Of a stretch of 64,000 bases of DNA, positions 37,138-47,540 are shown piece by piece (the stretch's first letter is position 1; every line of letters starts with the position of its first letter). The notes beneath the pieces were generated by a model that saw nothing but the letters and a program-made list of their open reading frames with translations, was not told where the DNA came from and searched no databases. The translations under genes were made by a program, and so were the position numbers. Source of the stretch: an uncultured Glaciecola sp. (GTDB lineage: Bacteria; Pseudomonadota; Gammaproteobacteria; Enterobacterales; Alteromonadaceae); NCBI GenBank assembly GCA_937125395.1, contig CAKZLI010000071.1, positions 1-64,000 on the forward strand, written 5' to 3'.

Positions 37138-37517
37138 TATTGGGCTTCTAATATAACTGTGGCGACAGCATAATCTTGCTCATCGCTGATTGAAGTATGG
37201 CTGTGTGTGACACCTAGCTGTAGTGCTATTGCCAAAAAACCATCAGTGTAACGCAATTGAGGCTGACCTTTATCAGTGTGTTCTAACCAGATATGTTGCC
37301 AACTCACGCCGTGTCCAATCCCAGTACCTAATGCTTTGACTGCCGCTTCTTTTACCGCAAATCGCTTGGCCAAGAACCGATGTGGATGCGCTTGTTGCAT
37401 ATATTGTTCAAGCTCACTTGGAGTGAGTATTTTTTTGGCTAAGCCGGTTGGCTGGTGCGCTTGACCTGCAAATCGTGAAATTTGCACAATATCTGTACCC
37501 AACCCAATAATGGCCAT
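37137..37517 (-). CDS. acpS: Holo-[acyl-carrier-protein] synthase
   Basis: 126 residues. Motifs GLGTDIVQISRF (metal-binding Asp) and AKRFAVKEAAVKALGTG (catalytic Glu and Lys) are complete. It transfers phosphopantetheine from CoA to ACP. It is one base after pdxJ with the pdxJ-acpS order found in E. coli, and its stop overlaps the rlmD start by one base. Confidence 0.96.
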   Translation of the reverse strand: MAIIGLGTDIVQISRFAGQAHQPTGLAKKILTPSELEQYMQQAHPHRFLAKRFAVKEAAVKALGTGIGHGVSWQHIWLEHTDKGQPQLRYTDGFLAIALQLGVTHSHTSISDEQDYAVATVILEAQ

Positions 37518-37518
37518 C

Positions 37519-38280
37519 TTAACGTCCTAACTCAAGTAATCCTTGCATCCGGGCTTCTTGCATCAATTCACGCATATCACTGACGGCTTTGCCTAATCCA
37601 TCAAACATCGCTCGAGCCATAATCGCATGACCAATATTTAATTCAACAATCTCAGGTAACGCTGCGATCGGTTTGACATTGTGATAATGCAATCCATGAC
37701 CGGCATTGACCTGTAGTCCTTTGCGATGGGCATATTGGATCCCAGCGGTTAATTTTGCTAATTCTTGCGCTTGCTGATCAAGACTTTTTGCGTCTGCGTA
37801 TTGGCCGGTATGAATTTCGATATACGGCGCTTGGCAAGCAACCGCCGCTTCAATTTGTGCAGGTTCAGCATCAATAAATAATGACACAATAATATTTTGT
37901 TCAGCCAATAAAGCACACGCATCTTGCATTCTACTTAAATTACCAGCCACATCCAAACCACCTTCAGTGGTTAACTCCGCTCGTTTTTCAGGGACCAAAC
38001 AACAAAATGTAGGTTGTGTCTTTGTCGCAATTTTGAGCATTTCATCCGTCACCGCCATCTCAAGATTCATGCGGGTGTTGATCGTGCGAGCCAAAATTTC
38101 AACATCACGATCATTAATATGGCGACGGTCTTCACGTAAATGTACTGTAATACCATCAGCACCAGCACGTTCAGCGATATCCGCAGCATGCACGGGATCA
38201 GGGTATGAAGTGCCTCGGGCATTACGTAATGTTGCGACGTGATCAATATTCACGCCTAATAAAACTTCTCGGATATGCAT
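37519..38280 (-). CDS. pdxJ: Pyridoxine 5'-phosphate synthase
   Basis: 253 residues. TIM-barrel with [21 protein letters not shown] at the N-terminus, HLREDRRHI for phosphate binding, and [13 protein letters not shown]. It joins 3-amino-2-oxopropyl phosphate with deoxyxylulose phosphate to give pyridoxine phosphate. The partner dehydrogenase pdxA is also in this window. Confidence 0.97.
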   Translation of the reverse strand: MHIREVLLGVNIDHVATLRNARGTSYPDPVHAADIAERAGADGITVHLREDRRHINDRDVEILARTINTRMNLEMAVTDEMLKIATKTQPTFCCLVPEKRAELTTEGGLDVAGNLSRMQDACALLAEQNIIVSLFIDAEPAQIEAAVACQAPYIEIHTGQYADAKSLDQQAQELAKLTAGIQYAHRKGLQVNAGHGLHYHNVKPIAALPEIVELNIGHAIMARAMFDGLGKAVSDMRELMQEARMQGLLELGR

Positions 38281-38327
38281 GGAAAACTGCCTTGTGATAA
38301 TAACTTAATACGATTATCGCTTAATCG

Positions 38328-39092
38328 TTATTTTGATACAAACAATTCGCGACTTTTTAACGGTTTACTGCCAAGTAATGGTTGCAACGCTTGACGCGTG
38401 ATCCATTTACTGATTTTTAAACTGTCTGGATGCCAATGTTGATTGAGAATATCATGCAAGATTTGTCCAGAAAAAGCCGGCAAGTGAGGATTAAATTGCT
38501 TGAGCATGACTCCTTTATCTGCCACAAACACATACTCCATGTCCATTTCAATTTCTCGCTGCGTCTTCGCATCCGCGCTAAAATCAGGCATGTACCCCAA
38601 CTCATCTAACAAGGCTAATTCAAACATCCGCAAGGCTGCTTCATGGTGCCTGGCTAAGCTATTTGAGGGGATAGCGTCAACGTTCGCATGTTCAGCATGG
38701 GTGATGCTCAACTGCGTAATTGCTTGGTGATATTGCGCCAATAAATCAGGACATGGAATATTGGCTGGTAAGCAGCGATTAAGTAACTCATTGACATACA
38801 TGCCGCAAAACAACGCACTGTGCTTTAAGGGGACAGTTTTGCCCTGCATATCCGCGTTACGCAGTGATTTTAATTCACCGCTTCCGGCTAACTCACAAGT
38901 AACCAGCTGAAACGGTTGCAATACACTTTTACGGTCTGATTTAGCACTGCGCATTCCTCGTGCTACAAATCGTATTTTACCCAATTCTACGGATAACATA
39001 TCAACCAAAAAGCTACTTTCTTGATACGCTCGACGGTGCAAGACAAAGCCTGTAACGGGCTGCACATTTCCACTGGACATGGCTCGTTTCAT
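38328..39092 (-). CDS. recO: DNA repair protein RecO
   Basis: 254 residues. N-terminal OB fold (GFVLHRRAYQESSFLVDMLS) followed by the helical domain; VARGMRSAKSDRK matches the RecO basic loop. No zinc-finger cysteines are seen, as in enteric RecO. It loads RecA on SSB-coated single strands with RecR. It follows the 90-residue orphan by 2 bases. Confidence 0.93.
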   Translation of the reverse strand: MKRAMSSGNVQPVTGFVLHRRAYQESSFLVDMLSVELGKIRFVARGMRSAKSDRKSVLQPFQLVTCELAGSGELKSLRNADMQGKTVPLKHSALFCGMYVNELLNRCLPANIPCPDLLAQYHQAITQLSITHAEHANVDAIPSNSLARHHEAALRMFELALLDELGYMPDFSADAKTQREIEMDMEYVFVADKGVMLKQFNPHLPAFSGQILHDILNQHWHPDSLKISKWITRQALQPLLGSKPLKSRELFVSK

Positions 39093-39094
39093 CG

Positions 39095-39367
39095 TTAAGC
39101 CCGCTTGATCCGTACGACTCGCATTTGTTCCATAGTAAAGCCGGCTACTGCAACGGAACTGGGATAATAGGTTAAGTTCACCCGCGCACCTTGTAAGCTT
39201 TGGTAGCGTTTTTTGCGTTTAAATACAAACGGGACATCGACGTCTTTAAGCATGATCGTATGTATAATCCAATCATCGCTTGCTCGTTGCACATGCGATT
39301 CAACCTGCATATCTTCAGAATGGGTAAGTTGCGGGTGATTGCTTAATAATTTATCGAGCTGGGCCAA
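39095..39367 (-). CDS. Small conserved-looking protein between recJ and recO
   Basis: 90 residues. No signal peptide or membrane helix. Basic C-terminal half with FKRKKRYQSLQGARVNLTYYP, ending in VVRIKRA; mostly beta-like, perhaps an OB or Sm-like small domain. The start lies 17 bases inside the end of recJ and its stop is 2 bases before recO, so it is tightly coupled to two recombination genes. I cannot name a family. A role in nucleic-acid binding is a guess from charge and context. Confidence 0.7.
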   Translation of the reverse strand: MAQLDKLLSNHPQLTHSEDMQVESHVQRASDDWIIHTIMLKDVDVPFVFKRKKRYQSLQGARVNLTYYPSSVAVAGFTMEQMRVVRIKRA

Positions 39368-41138
39368 ATTTCACCACCATACATTGCACGGTCTGCTGAC
39401 CACGAAACTCATTAATGTTAAGCTTGTAAGCAACATGCACCTGTTCAACATGCTGATTGGGCCACTCAGCAGTATCGACATTAAAAGCAATCGCATCAAT
39501 GCTTAAATGCGCGAGTTGCAATACCATTTTGAGGTGTTTTTCACCGACGATCCGTTGACTAACCAAGGTAAACACATTATCAAAAATCGGCTCATCAAAG
39601 CCCTGCCCCCAAGGTCCAGATTGGTTCAGTGTATGCGCAAAATCCAACGATAAATGATGACTCGATAACTGCCCATCGCTTAGTACTTGTGCTTCTTTGG
39701 GAATTTGTGCCATATGACGCGCGAGTACATCATTAAACGCTTGCGTAAACGCGCTTAATTGTTCAGGAGCAATCGATAATCCAGCCGCCATCGCATGGCC
39801 ACCAAATTTATTAATAATGTGCGGAAAACGGGTGTTTATTTCATCCAGCACATCCCGAATATGCACGCCAGGTAGTGAACGTGCTGAGCCTTTTAATTCT
39901 TCTTCATCTTGTAACGCAAACACAATTGTCGGACGATAATATTGTTCTTTAATTCGACCAGCCACAATGCCAATCACACCTTGATGAAAATCAGGGTCAA
40001 ATAACACTAACCCATCGGGTAATGCATCTTGGTCAAGCTGTAACGATGCGAGGGTTTGTTCGGCGCTTTCGCGCATCTCGGTCTCTATTTCTCGGCGTTG
40101 ACGATTGAGTGAATCCAGTGTGTGTGCCATCCCGCGAGCAGTCTCATAATCATCAGCCAACAAGCACTCAATTCCTTGCGCCATGTCTTCTAGACGACCA
40201 GCAGCATTGAGCCTAGGGCCCAGAATAAAGCCAAGATCAGTCGCGTTGATTTTATCCACAGGTTTGCCAGCCACATCCAGTAATGCTCGGATCCCAGGAC
40301 GGCATTGACCTGAACGAATACGCTGCAACCCTTGATAGACAAATATCCGGTTATTTTTATCTAATTTAACCACATCCGCCACAGTCCCCAATGCAACAAT
40401 ATCCAAATATTGTGCTAAATTAGGCGCAGGGCGCGTATCGCTAAACCACTGTTGCTGCACTAAATGAGTTTTAAGGGCGCTCAAGACATAAAACGCCACT
40501 CCCACTCCCGCTAAATGCTTAGATCCAAATTCACAATGAGCTTGGTTTGGATTCACAATCGCATCGGCGTCAGGCAAGGTCTCAGCCGGTAAATGATGAT
40601 CGGTAATGATCACTTGTAATCCCTGTGCTTTGGCGTGGTTGACGCCAGCATGACAGGCTATGCCATTATCGACGGTTAACAACACATCAGGATTAAACTG
40701 TGCAATCGCGACATCGACTATTTCAGGTGATAATCCATAACCAAAATCAAATCGATTCGGCACTAAATAATTGACATTATTAAGCCCTAAATCACGCAAA
40801 CTGAGCATACACAATGCAGTACTAGTTGCACCGTCAGCATCAAAATCACCGATAATAACCACTCGGCGTTGTTGGATAATACACTGAGCCAGTAAATCCA
40901 CCGCAGCAGCAATACCATCGAGTTGATTAAAATGCAGTAGATCCTTTGCCCCTGTCGCTAAATCTGATAAACAATGAATGCCACGTGATTGATAGATATT
41001 CGCTAAGATATCACCATATTGACCGACAAAATCAGCACTGCTTAGTGACGAATTCGCCATATCGGACATGCTATTTGGGGTAAACTCAGCACGATTGACG
41101 ATCGCCAAATCTGATGGTCTTGCAGCTAATGTTGTCAA
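39351..41138 (-). CDS. recJ: Single-strand 5'-3' exonuclease RecJ
   Basis: 595 residues. DHH phosphoesterase motifs: IIGDFDADGATSTALC (motif I), VDNGIACH, TDHHLPAE (DHH itself) and the DHHA1 region GGHAMAAGLSI. It degrades 5' single strands in recombination and mismatch repair. Two bases after dsbC, as in E. coli where dsbC-recJ are neighbours. Confidence 0.97.
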   Translation of the reverse strand: MTTLAARPSDLAIVNRAEFTPNSMSDMANSSLSSADFVGQYGDILANIYQSRGIHCLSDLATGAKDLLHFNQLDGIAAAVDLLAQCIIQQRRVVIIGDFDADGATSTALCMLSLRDLGLNNVNYLVPNRFDFGYGLSPEIVDVAIAQFNPDVLLTVDNGIACHAGVNHAKAQGLQVIITDHHLPAETLPDADAIVNPNQAHCEFGSKHLAGVGVAFYVLSALKTHLVQQQWFSDTRPAPNLAQYLDIVALGTVADVVKLDKNNRIFVYQGLQRIRSGQCRPGIRALLDVAGKPVDKINATDLGFILGPRLNAAGRLEDMAQGIECLLADDYETARGMAHTLDSLNRQRREIETEMRESAEQTLASLQLDQDALPDGLVLFDPDFHQGVIGIVAGRIKEQYYRPTIVFALQDEEELKGSARSLPGVHIRDVLDEINTRFPHIINKFGGHAMAAGLSIAPEQLSAFTQAFNDVLARHMAQIPKEAQVLSDGQLSSHHLSLDFAHTLNQSGPWGQGFDEPIFDNVFTLVSQRIVGEKHLKMVLQLAHLSIDAIAFNVDTAEWPNQHVEQVHVAYKLNINEFRGQQTVQCMVVKFGPAR

Positions 41139-41139
41139 A

Positions 41140-41910
41140 TTATTGGCCTAAGCGTTTTTTGATTTCATTCAAAAGCGCACCTGCAGGTTGATATCCGCCA
41201 ATTATGCTACCATTGGATAACACAATATTCGGCGTACCACTGACACCCACAGCACCACCTGTTGTGTAGTGCTCAGCAACGGCATTACTGCACGATTGTG
41301 TTGCTACGGTCGAGCCACCCTTCGCCTCATCCATCGCCATTTGTGGATTATCAGCACACCAGATAGACTGCATTTGTTGATACACATCACCATTGAGTCC
41401 TTCTCGAGGGTAGGCTAAATAGCGAATCGAGATGCCAGCATCCAAATAATCTTGCATTTCACGATGCAATTTACGGCAATACCCGCACGTAATATCAGTA
41501 AATACATTGACCATGTATTGCTCATTGGGTGACTTGTAGACAATGCCTGTAGATTCAATCGCAGCGACTTTGGCTTTACGCAAGCCATTCATTGCTACGT
41601 CGGTTTCATTTAACATGCCTTTATCCATATTAAAAATCACGGCATTCATAAAATACTGACCATCTTTAGAAAAATAAAATATTCCTCGGTCTGTGGTGAC
41701 TTGATACAAACTATCAATCGGCGATTGTGCTACTCCTAAAATCGTCAGACGCGTGTTTCGTTGAAACTTATCGATTAACTCATCACTCAACACTATATTT
41801 GCCGAATTAGCCGTACTCGATTCTTCTTGTGCGCACGCACTGATACTAAAGCCCAGTAAGAAGGTACAAAGTAGTTTACTTATGTTCATCAGTTTCATCA
41901 TTTTTTCCAT
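41140..41910 (-). CDS. dsbC: Thiol:disulfide isomerase DsbC, with lipobox-like signal
   Basis: 256 residues from ATG 41910; ATGs at 41940, 41901 and 41898 are alternatives, and the last two have the best ribosome site (GGAAAA). The active site CGYCR is followed by the thioredoxin cis-Pro region GVSGTPNIVLS and a second Cys pair (IWCADN, QSCSNA). The N-terminal dimerisation domain is present. The signal ends GFSISACAQEES: ISAC fits a lipobox, while ACA-Q would fit signal peptidase I. E. coli DsbC is soluble, so a lipid anchor would be unusual. It rearranges wrong disulfides in the periplasm and helps LptD among others. Follows xerD by 11 bases at the longest start. Confidence 0.9.
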   Translation of the reverse strand: MEKMMKLMNISKLLCTFLLGFSISACAQEESSTANSANIVLSDELIDKFQRNTRLTILGVAQSPIDSLYQVTTDRGIFYFSKDGQYFMNAVIFNMDKGMLNETDVAMNGLRKAKVAAIESTGIVYKSPNEQYMVNVFTDITCGYCRKLHREMQDYLDAGISIRYLAYPREGLNGDVYQQMQSIWCADNPQMAMDEAKGGSTVATQSCSNAVAEHYTTGGAVGVSGTPNIVLSNGSIIGGYQPAGALLNEIKKRLGQ

Positions 41911-41951
41911 GTTAGATTCAGTCGTTATCGTTAATAGCATACCACAAGGGG

Positions 41952-42863
41952 TTATCCTCGTGGATGATGGCTTTGAATAATATGGGTTAAACGCTCTGTC
42001 GCCACATGCGTGTAGATTTGCGTAGTGGATAAATCACTGTGGCCTAGTAACAGTTGTACAACCCGTAAATCTGCACCATGATTTAACAGGTGCGTCGCAA
42101 AAGCATGTCTCAACGTATGTGGAGAAAGATGCACATTTATCCCTGCTATCGTCGCATATAATTTAATCCGATGCCAAAATGTCTGGCGCGTCATCAATGT
42201 GCCTCTAGCACTTGGAAATAGCACATCACTACTGTGCCTTAGTAATTCAGGACGGCCTGTTTTTACAAAGGTTTCAATGGCTTGTACGGCAGGTTCACCT
42301 AAAGGGACTAATCTTTCTTTATTGCCCTTACCAATGACTCGCACCACTCCTTGCAACAAGGAAACTTGATCCATGCGTAAACTAATTAATTCTGTGACGC
42401 GCAACCCTGTCGCATACAACACTTCCAACATCGCTTGATCACGTAACCCCACAGCTTGAGAGACATCAGGCGCAGCTAGCAACGCATCAATTTGTTGCTC
42501 AGTAAGACTATCTGGTAAGGCAACTTGGAGCTTAGGTGGTTTGATATGCGCTAACGGATCATCTTCGCGAATTTTTTCGGCCAAACAATATTTAATAAAT
42601 GTTTTTAACGATGATAAACACCGAGCGGTGCTGCGGGCTGCTAACGATTTGCTATGACGGTGACCTAGATATTGACGAATTTGGTATTCATTAATATCGA
42701 TTAACCGAAACTCAGGATCCAAACAGGCCAGATATTCACATAATTTAGCCAAGTCCGTTTGATACGCACTTAAGGTATTATCGCTCAGGCCTTTTTCTAA
42801 ATACAGCACTTGCAAAAAAGCCGTCAGGGTTTGTTCGTTATCTACCGACAGATGAAGTGACAC
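41952..42863 (-). CDS. xerD: Tyrosine recombinase XerD
   Basis: 303 residues. Catalytic set: Arg in ATGLRVTELISL, Lys in RVIGKGNKERLVPL, HTLRHAFATH with His and Arg, LLGHSDLSTTQ, and the nucleophile Tyr in QIYTHV. It resolves chromosome dimers at dif with XerC. The xerD-dsbC-recJ order is that of E. coli, which supports XerD over a phage integrase. Confidence 0.96.
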   Translation of the reverse strand: MSLHLSVDNEQTLTAFLQVLYLEKGLSDNTLSAYQTDLAKLCEYLACLDPEFRLIDINEYQIRQYLGHRHSKSLAARSTARCLSSLKTFIKYCLAEKIREDDPLAHIKPPKLQVALPDSLTEQQIDALLAAPDVSQAVGLRDQAMLEVLYATGLRVTELISLRMDQVSLLQGVVRVIGKGNKERLVPLGEPAVQAIETFVKTGRPELLRHSSDVLFPSARGTLMTRQTFWHRIKLYATIAGINVHLSPHTLRHAFATHLLNHGADLRVVQLLLGHSDLSTTQIYTHVATERLTHIIQSHHPRG

Positions 42864-42887
42864 GCGATTAACTACCTTTAATAAATG

Positions 42888-43835
42888 CTATTTACGAGAC
42901 TGTTTGACTATTTCATACGCAGCTTGAATATGCTGCGTCTTGGTTTTGGCCATTTGCAACGCTTGCTCAGGCAACCCTTTAGCCATTAATTTATCGGGAT
43001 GATGTTCATTCATTGCTTTTTTGTAAGCACGCTTTAAGGTTTTGTCTTCCACATTCGCTGCGACCCCCAATATTCGATAAGCATCGGCTAATGTTTGTTG
43101 CTCAGTATAAGCACTGCCTTGAGAATATTGTCCTGACCCAGAGTGGCGCGACTGCTGTTGGCGTTGTTGATTTTGTTGATACCATGCATTTGCTTGCTCT
43201 TGGGCATGTGAACGCGCCTGCTCACGTGCTTGACTGAACGCATCTTGACGTTGACGAAAACGCATTTCAGCTTCAAAGCGTCGGATCAATTTGTCGAGTT
43301 CTTTGTGTGTAAACCCCAATTCACTGGCAACACTATCTAATACTTCGACCTCGCTGACTGATAATTGACCATCTGCAAAAGAAGTTTGGATCAGGATCTC
43401 TAAAAACACGGTCAGTACATCCTTTCGGCCATGCAAATCGTGTTTTAAGTCCTTGAGAATATTGCGCAATGGAAAATTGGCATCTTTACCTTCACGAAAT
43501 GCTTGCTGCGCTTCTTGGCGGTCATTCTCGTTAAGGTTCATGTCATCCATCAAGCCCAGTGCCACGTCAATTTCGGCTTGAGTAACGGCACCATCAGCTT
43601 TGGCAATGTGCCCTAAACTAGCAAACAATGCATGAAAAAAAATAGCACTGGATTGTAATCGTTCATCATTAGCAAAAAATCGACCAAATCCCCCTGAGCG
43701 AGAAAAATCATTACTGATACCCTTATCAAACAGATGCCCAACCAACAAACCTAATAGTGCACCAGGAAACCTGAGCAATAAAAACCCAAATACAAATCCC
43801 AGTACTTTTCCCATATATGGCATAATATTCATCAA
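42888..43835 (-). CDS. djlA: Membrane-anchored DnaJ-like co-chaperone DjlA
   Basis: 315 residues. One N-terminal membrane helix (about 10-33, LGFVFGFLLLRFPGALLGLL), a TerB-like helical domain (about 60-185, AKADGAVTQAEIDVAL), a Gln/His-rich linker, and a C-terminal J domain with the HPD motif (NEHHPDKLMAKG). It recruits DnaK to the inner membrane. Divergent from lptD, as in E. coli. Confidence 0.95.
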   Translation of the reverse strand: MMNIMPYMGKVLGFVFGFLLLRFPGALLGLLVGHLFDKGISNDFSRSGGFGRFFANDERLQSSAIFFHALFASLGHIAKADGAVTQAEIDVALGLMDDMNLNENDRQEAQQAFREGKDANFPLRNILKDLKHDLHGRKDVLTVFLEILIQTSFADGQLSVSEVEVLDSVASELGFTHKELDKLIRRFEAEMRFRQRQDAFSQAREQARSHAQEQANAWYQQNQQRQQQSRHSGSGQYSQGSAYTEQQTLADAYRILGVAANVEDKTLKRAYKKAMNEHHPDKLMAKGLPEQALQMAKTKTQHIQAAYEIVKQSRK

Positions 43836-43970
43836 TCCGTATAACTATTAATGCACACTATAACCGTCACTGATTACCGGATAAACCATTTTTACTTAAA
43901 AAACATGGATATTTAGCCACAAACCGTTAAAATCTCGAATACTTGCAAACAGGATACCCGTTACCCCTTC

Positions 43971-46208
43971 ATGAAATACGCTGTCATTATCATTTTTTCC
44001 TTTTTTGCATACAGTTTTCCTGTAGATATTCGCGCACAAGAGACCCCTCTCTTACAACAATGTATCAACCCTGCACTGTTTGCGGCACAACACAATTCTT
44101 TAACGCCGCTCCCCACACCCAAAAGTGTGGTGGTAACTGCCGATTCAGCCATTATTGCTTTAGCTCAAAAAGCCAAATTTGCTGGCAATGTTGCGATCAG
44201 TAGTGCCAGCGGTCAGATATTTGCTGATGAAGCTACCGTCACTGATGATGGCAATGGGGTAGTCGCAGTTGGCAAAGTGGGTTTTATTAATGAACAAATG
44301 CAGGTCAAAAGCGCACAAATATCATTGGATGCACAAACTAATTCTTTTGCTATCAGCCAAGCGCGTTATCAGTTAAACCATGTCAATGGCAATGGCGTTG
44401 CCGACCAAATCATCATTAATGGTCAAGATGGCTTAGTGCTGGAAGATGTTAGCTTTTCTACATGCCCACTCAATCAACTCGACTGGCAAATCAAAGCCTC
44501 TGAAATGAATATCGGCCAAGCTGGCAATTTAGGTCAGGCGTTTAATACCCGATTTTATGTTGCTGGCGTGCCGATTTTATATTTACCGTATTTTGCATTT
44601 CCGGTGACCTCGCAACGTCAATCTGGCTTATTGTTCCCTAATATTTCATCATCAAGCAGGAATGGGGTCGATATCTCACAACCTTATTACTGGAACATTG
44701 CACCGAATTACGATGCCACGTTCGCTCCGCGTTTGTTAACCAATCGAGGACTGCAATTTAATACTGAATTGCGCTACTTAAGTGACCAACAACAAGGGCA
44801 AATGACAGTGGAATATCTGGCTTCGGATGACGAGTATGAAAATAATGATCCTCGGTATTTTGTGCGCTGGGAGCATACCGGACAGCTCAACAAACAATGG
44901 CAATGGTTTGTTGATTTTAACCAAATCAGTGATGATAACTACATTGTTGATTTGGGCTCTGATTTTTATAACCGAGCAGATACCTATGTAAATCGTGCCC
45001 TAGGTTTGTCCTACCACAATGAACAACTGAGTGTTGCAGCGACGTTTCAAGATTTTGATGTGATTGGTGAACAAGCCAATAATTATCGCGCGCTGCCCCA
45101 CATCGATTTGTCATACAGCACCGATTTAAGTACGCATTGGCAATTCGATATTGAGTCTGAATTTAGTTACTTTGATAACCAAAATCCCAACGTTCCCACT
45201 GCAACTCGCGCACATTTCGCGCCCACAATTGGCTATCAAATGACCACGCCGGGCACCGCAATCGCAGCTGATTTTACCTGGTATGCCACTTACTACCAGC
45301 AACGGAATATTGACAATACCGATTTGGCCCGCAACATCAATCGTAATATTGGCCAAGCGCGATTATTTGCCGCTGCGTATTTTGAGCGTGAGCAAAGTAT
45401 CACTGAGTCCTCAGGGACAATTACCCTAGAGCCCAAGGTACAGTATTTGTATACCTCTTATGCTGATCAAAATAACATCGGTCTATACGATTCGGCGCAA
45501 TTGCTCAATAACGTCAACGGCTTATTCAGAGGGCAAACCTTCACCGGTTTGGATCGCATCAGTGATAACAATCAACTCACTGTCGGCCTGACCTCTCGCA
45601 TCCTAGATGGGAATAGCTTGGAACGAGGCTCAGTCGGGATTGGCCAAATTTTTTATTTTGACGATTCACAAGTCATCAATCAAAATCGATCTATTCAACG
45701 GTCATCGATTGCCGCAGAATTTGATTTTAGACTGTCTAGTCGATGGTTTACACACTCACAACTTCAACTCAGTACCAAAGTAGACAAAGTAGAACGCAGC
45801 AGTGTTGCATTAGAATACCGCAGAGATGCGCAAAGTCTGGTACAATTATCCCATCGGTATGTGCGTAACTTATCGCAAGAAACCATTAATCAGCTCGGGC
45901 TCAGTGCTGCTTGGCCGATTAACGAGCAGTGGCGTTGGGTTGGTCGTTGGTATAAAGATCGTACTTTGTCGCGAACTATTGAAGCATATGCAGGTCTTCA
46001 GTATGAGTCATGTTGTTGGGCCGTCAAAATTATTGCCCAGCGTCACTTGGCTAACCGCTATAGCATGAACGGTACGCAAGACATCAATGAGTTTGATTCA
46101 GGCGTTGCGGTACAGTTTAGTTTTAAAGGTATTTCGTCAAACCGACGCAGTACTAGTATGTTACAAGATGGTATGTTTGGTTACCGCCAACCCTACCTCT
46201 TTAATTAA
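43971..46208 (+). CDS. lptD: LPS-assembly protein LptD
   Basis: 745 residues. Signal peptide cut near AQE at about 22-24. The N-terminal OstA/LptA-like domain (about 50-170) precedes a large outer-membrane barrel. Disulfide cysteines are where expected: Cys31, Cys165, and the adjacent pair ESCCWAV near residue 683. With LptE it inserts LPS into the outer leaflet. First gene of the lptD-surA-pdxA-rsmA-apaG-apaH series; SurA and DsbC, both needed for LptD folding, are encoded nearby. Confidence 0.96.
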   Translation: MKYAVIIIFSFFAYSFPVDIRAQETPLLQQCINPALFAAQHNSLTPLPTPKSVVVTADSAIIALAQKAKFAGNVAISSASGQIFADEATVTDDGNGVVAVGKVGFINEQMQVKSAQISLDAQTNSFAISQARYQLNHVNGNGVADQIIINGQDGLVLEDVSFSTCPLNQLDWQIKASEMNIGQAGNLGQAFNTRFYVAGVPILYLPYFAFPVTSQRQSGLLFPNISSSSRNGVDISQPYYWNIAPNYDATFAPRLLTNRGLQFNTELRYLSDQQQGQMTVEYLASDDEYENNDPRYFVRWEHTGQLNKQWQWFVDFNQISDDNYIVDLGSDFYNRADTYVNRALGLSYHNEQLSVAATFQDFDVIGEQANNYRALPHIDLSYSTDLSTHWQFDIESEFSYFDNQNPNVPTATRAHFAPTIGYQMTTPGTAIAADFTWYATYYQQRNIDNTDLARNINRNIGQARLFAAAYFEREQSITESSGTITLEPKVQYLYTSYADQNNIGLYDSAQLLNNVNGLFRGQTFTGLDRISDNNQLTVGLTSRILDGNSLERGSVGIGQIFYFDDSQVINQNRSIQRSSIAAEFDFRLSSRWFTHSQLQLSTKVDKVERSSVALEYRRDAQSLVQLSHRYVRNLSQETINQLGLSAAWPINEQWRWVGRWYKDRTLSRTIEAYAGLQYESCCWAVKIIAQRHLANRYSMNGTQDINEFDSGVAVQFSFKGISSNRRSTSMLQDGMFGYRQPYLFN

Positions 46209-46244
46209 AGTGTTTTAACCACACAAACAATAAAAAGAGTGTTT

Positions 46245-47540
46245 ATGAAGTTCTTACGTATAGTAATTGGATGTATTTGTTTAACCACGAGCATCAATCT
46301 TGCAGCACAGACTGTGTTGGATAAAGTCTCTGTGATTGTTGACCAAGGCGTTATTTTGGAAAGTGAAATCAATGAACTCATCCAGACAGTCAAAGACAGT
46401 GCGAGCAAAAACGGTCAATCTCTACCTTCTGACCGCGCGTTACGCACTCAAGCTATTGAACGCCTAATTCTGGATAATCTGCAAATGCAAACCGCAGATA
46501 GAATGGGGATCCGTGTCTCTGATCCGCAGTTAGAGCAGACTATTGCGAATATTGCCAAAAACCAAAACAGCAGCATTGATACCCTGCGTCAGTCTATTCA
46601 GCAAGCGGGTTTAGATTACGACAATTACCGTGAATCAGTGCGCAAAGAATTAATTACAGGTGAAGTGCGTCGCGCCAATGTGCGTCGTCGCATCTATATC
46701 ACTCCTCAAGAAATTGCTAATTTGGTCACACTGATTGATGAGCAAGGAAACGAACAAGCTGAGTATCGGTTAGGACACATCTTGATTGGATTTCCGCCAG
46801 AACCAACTGACGAAGATATTACTGCTGCCCGTGACCGTGCTGAAAAGGTCTTAAACTTACTCAACACTGGTTCTGAATTTGCCAAGATCGCTATCGCTTC
46901 TTCATCTGGTGGTAAAGCCCTAGACGGTGGTGATATGGGTTGGTTAAATATTAACTCCATGCCAACGTTATTTGCAGAAGTGGTACAAGGTAAAGAAAAA
47001 GACCAGCTAGTTGGTCCCATTCGCAGTGGTGCCGGTTTCCACATATTAAAAGTTATCGATACCCGTGGTGTTGAAGTCGCAAAATTAGAAGAGATTAATT
47101 CTCGCCACATTCTAATCAAGCCTTCCATTATTTTGTCAGAACAAAAAGCCCAAGCGATGCTACTTGAGTTCAAAGCACAGATACTCGAGGGAACAGCGAC
47201 ATTTGCAGATTTGGCCAAACAGCATTCTGAAGATCCTGGATCTGCCGCTAGAGGTGGAGACTTGGGTTGGGCAGATCCCAATATGTATGTCCCAGCCTTT
47301 AAAGATGGGCTGGTTAAGCTAGCCAAAGACGAGATATCTGAGCCCATCCGCTCTACCCATGGTTGGCATTTAATGCAATTAATCGACCGTCGTATTGATG
47401 ATGTCACTGACCGTAAAAAAGAAGATAAAGCCTACCAGTTAATTTTTAATCGTAAATTTTCTGAAGAAACCGATGCATGGCTACGTGAAATGCGCGAAGA
47501 AGCTTACATTGAAGTGCTCGATGAAGGTAATACGGATTAA
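46245..47540 (+). CDS. surA: Periplasmic chaperone and prolyl isomerase SurA
   Basis: 431 residues from ATG 46245 (AAAAAGAG upstream); an in-frame GTG two codons earlier is unlikely. Signal peptide ends at NLAAQ. The N-terminal chaperone domain is followed by two parvulin domains (about 170-275 and 285-390), the second with [24 protein letters not shown]. It escorts outer-membrane proteins, including LptD. The TAA stop shares its last A with the pdxA start. Confidence 0.97.
   Translation: MKFLRIVIGCICLTTSINLAAQTVLDKVSVIVDQGVILESEINELIQTVKDSASKNGQSLPSDRALRTQAIERLILDNLQMQTADRMGIRVSDPQLEQTIANIAKNQNSSIDTLRQSIQQAGLDYDNYRESVRKELITGEVRRANVRRRIYITPQEIANLVTLIDEQGNEQAEYRLGHILIGFPPEPTDEDITAARDRAEKVLNLLNTGSEFAKIAIASSSGGKALDGGDMGWLNINSMPTLFAEVVQGKEKDQLVGPIRSGAGFHILKVIDTRGVEVAKLEEINSRHILIKPSIILSEQKAQAMLLEFKAQILEGTATFADLAKQHSEDPGSAARGGDLGWADPNMYVPAFKDGLVKLAKDEISEPIRSTHGWHLMQLIDRRIDDVTDRKKEDKAYQLIFNRKFSEETDAWLREMREEAYIEVLDEGNTD

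Noticed and set aside
41952..42863. Phage or island integrase
   Set aside because: The tyrosine recombinase is XerD by its motifs and by the xerD-dsbC-recJ order; it is far from the defence island.
46706..47407. 233-residue minus-strand open frame inside surA
   Set aside because: Antisense to the parvulin domains of a certain surA; no independent coding signs.
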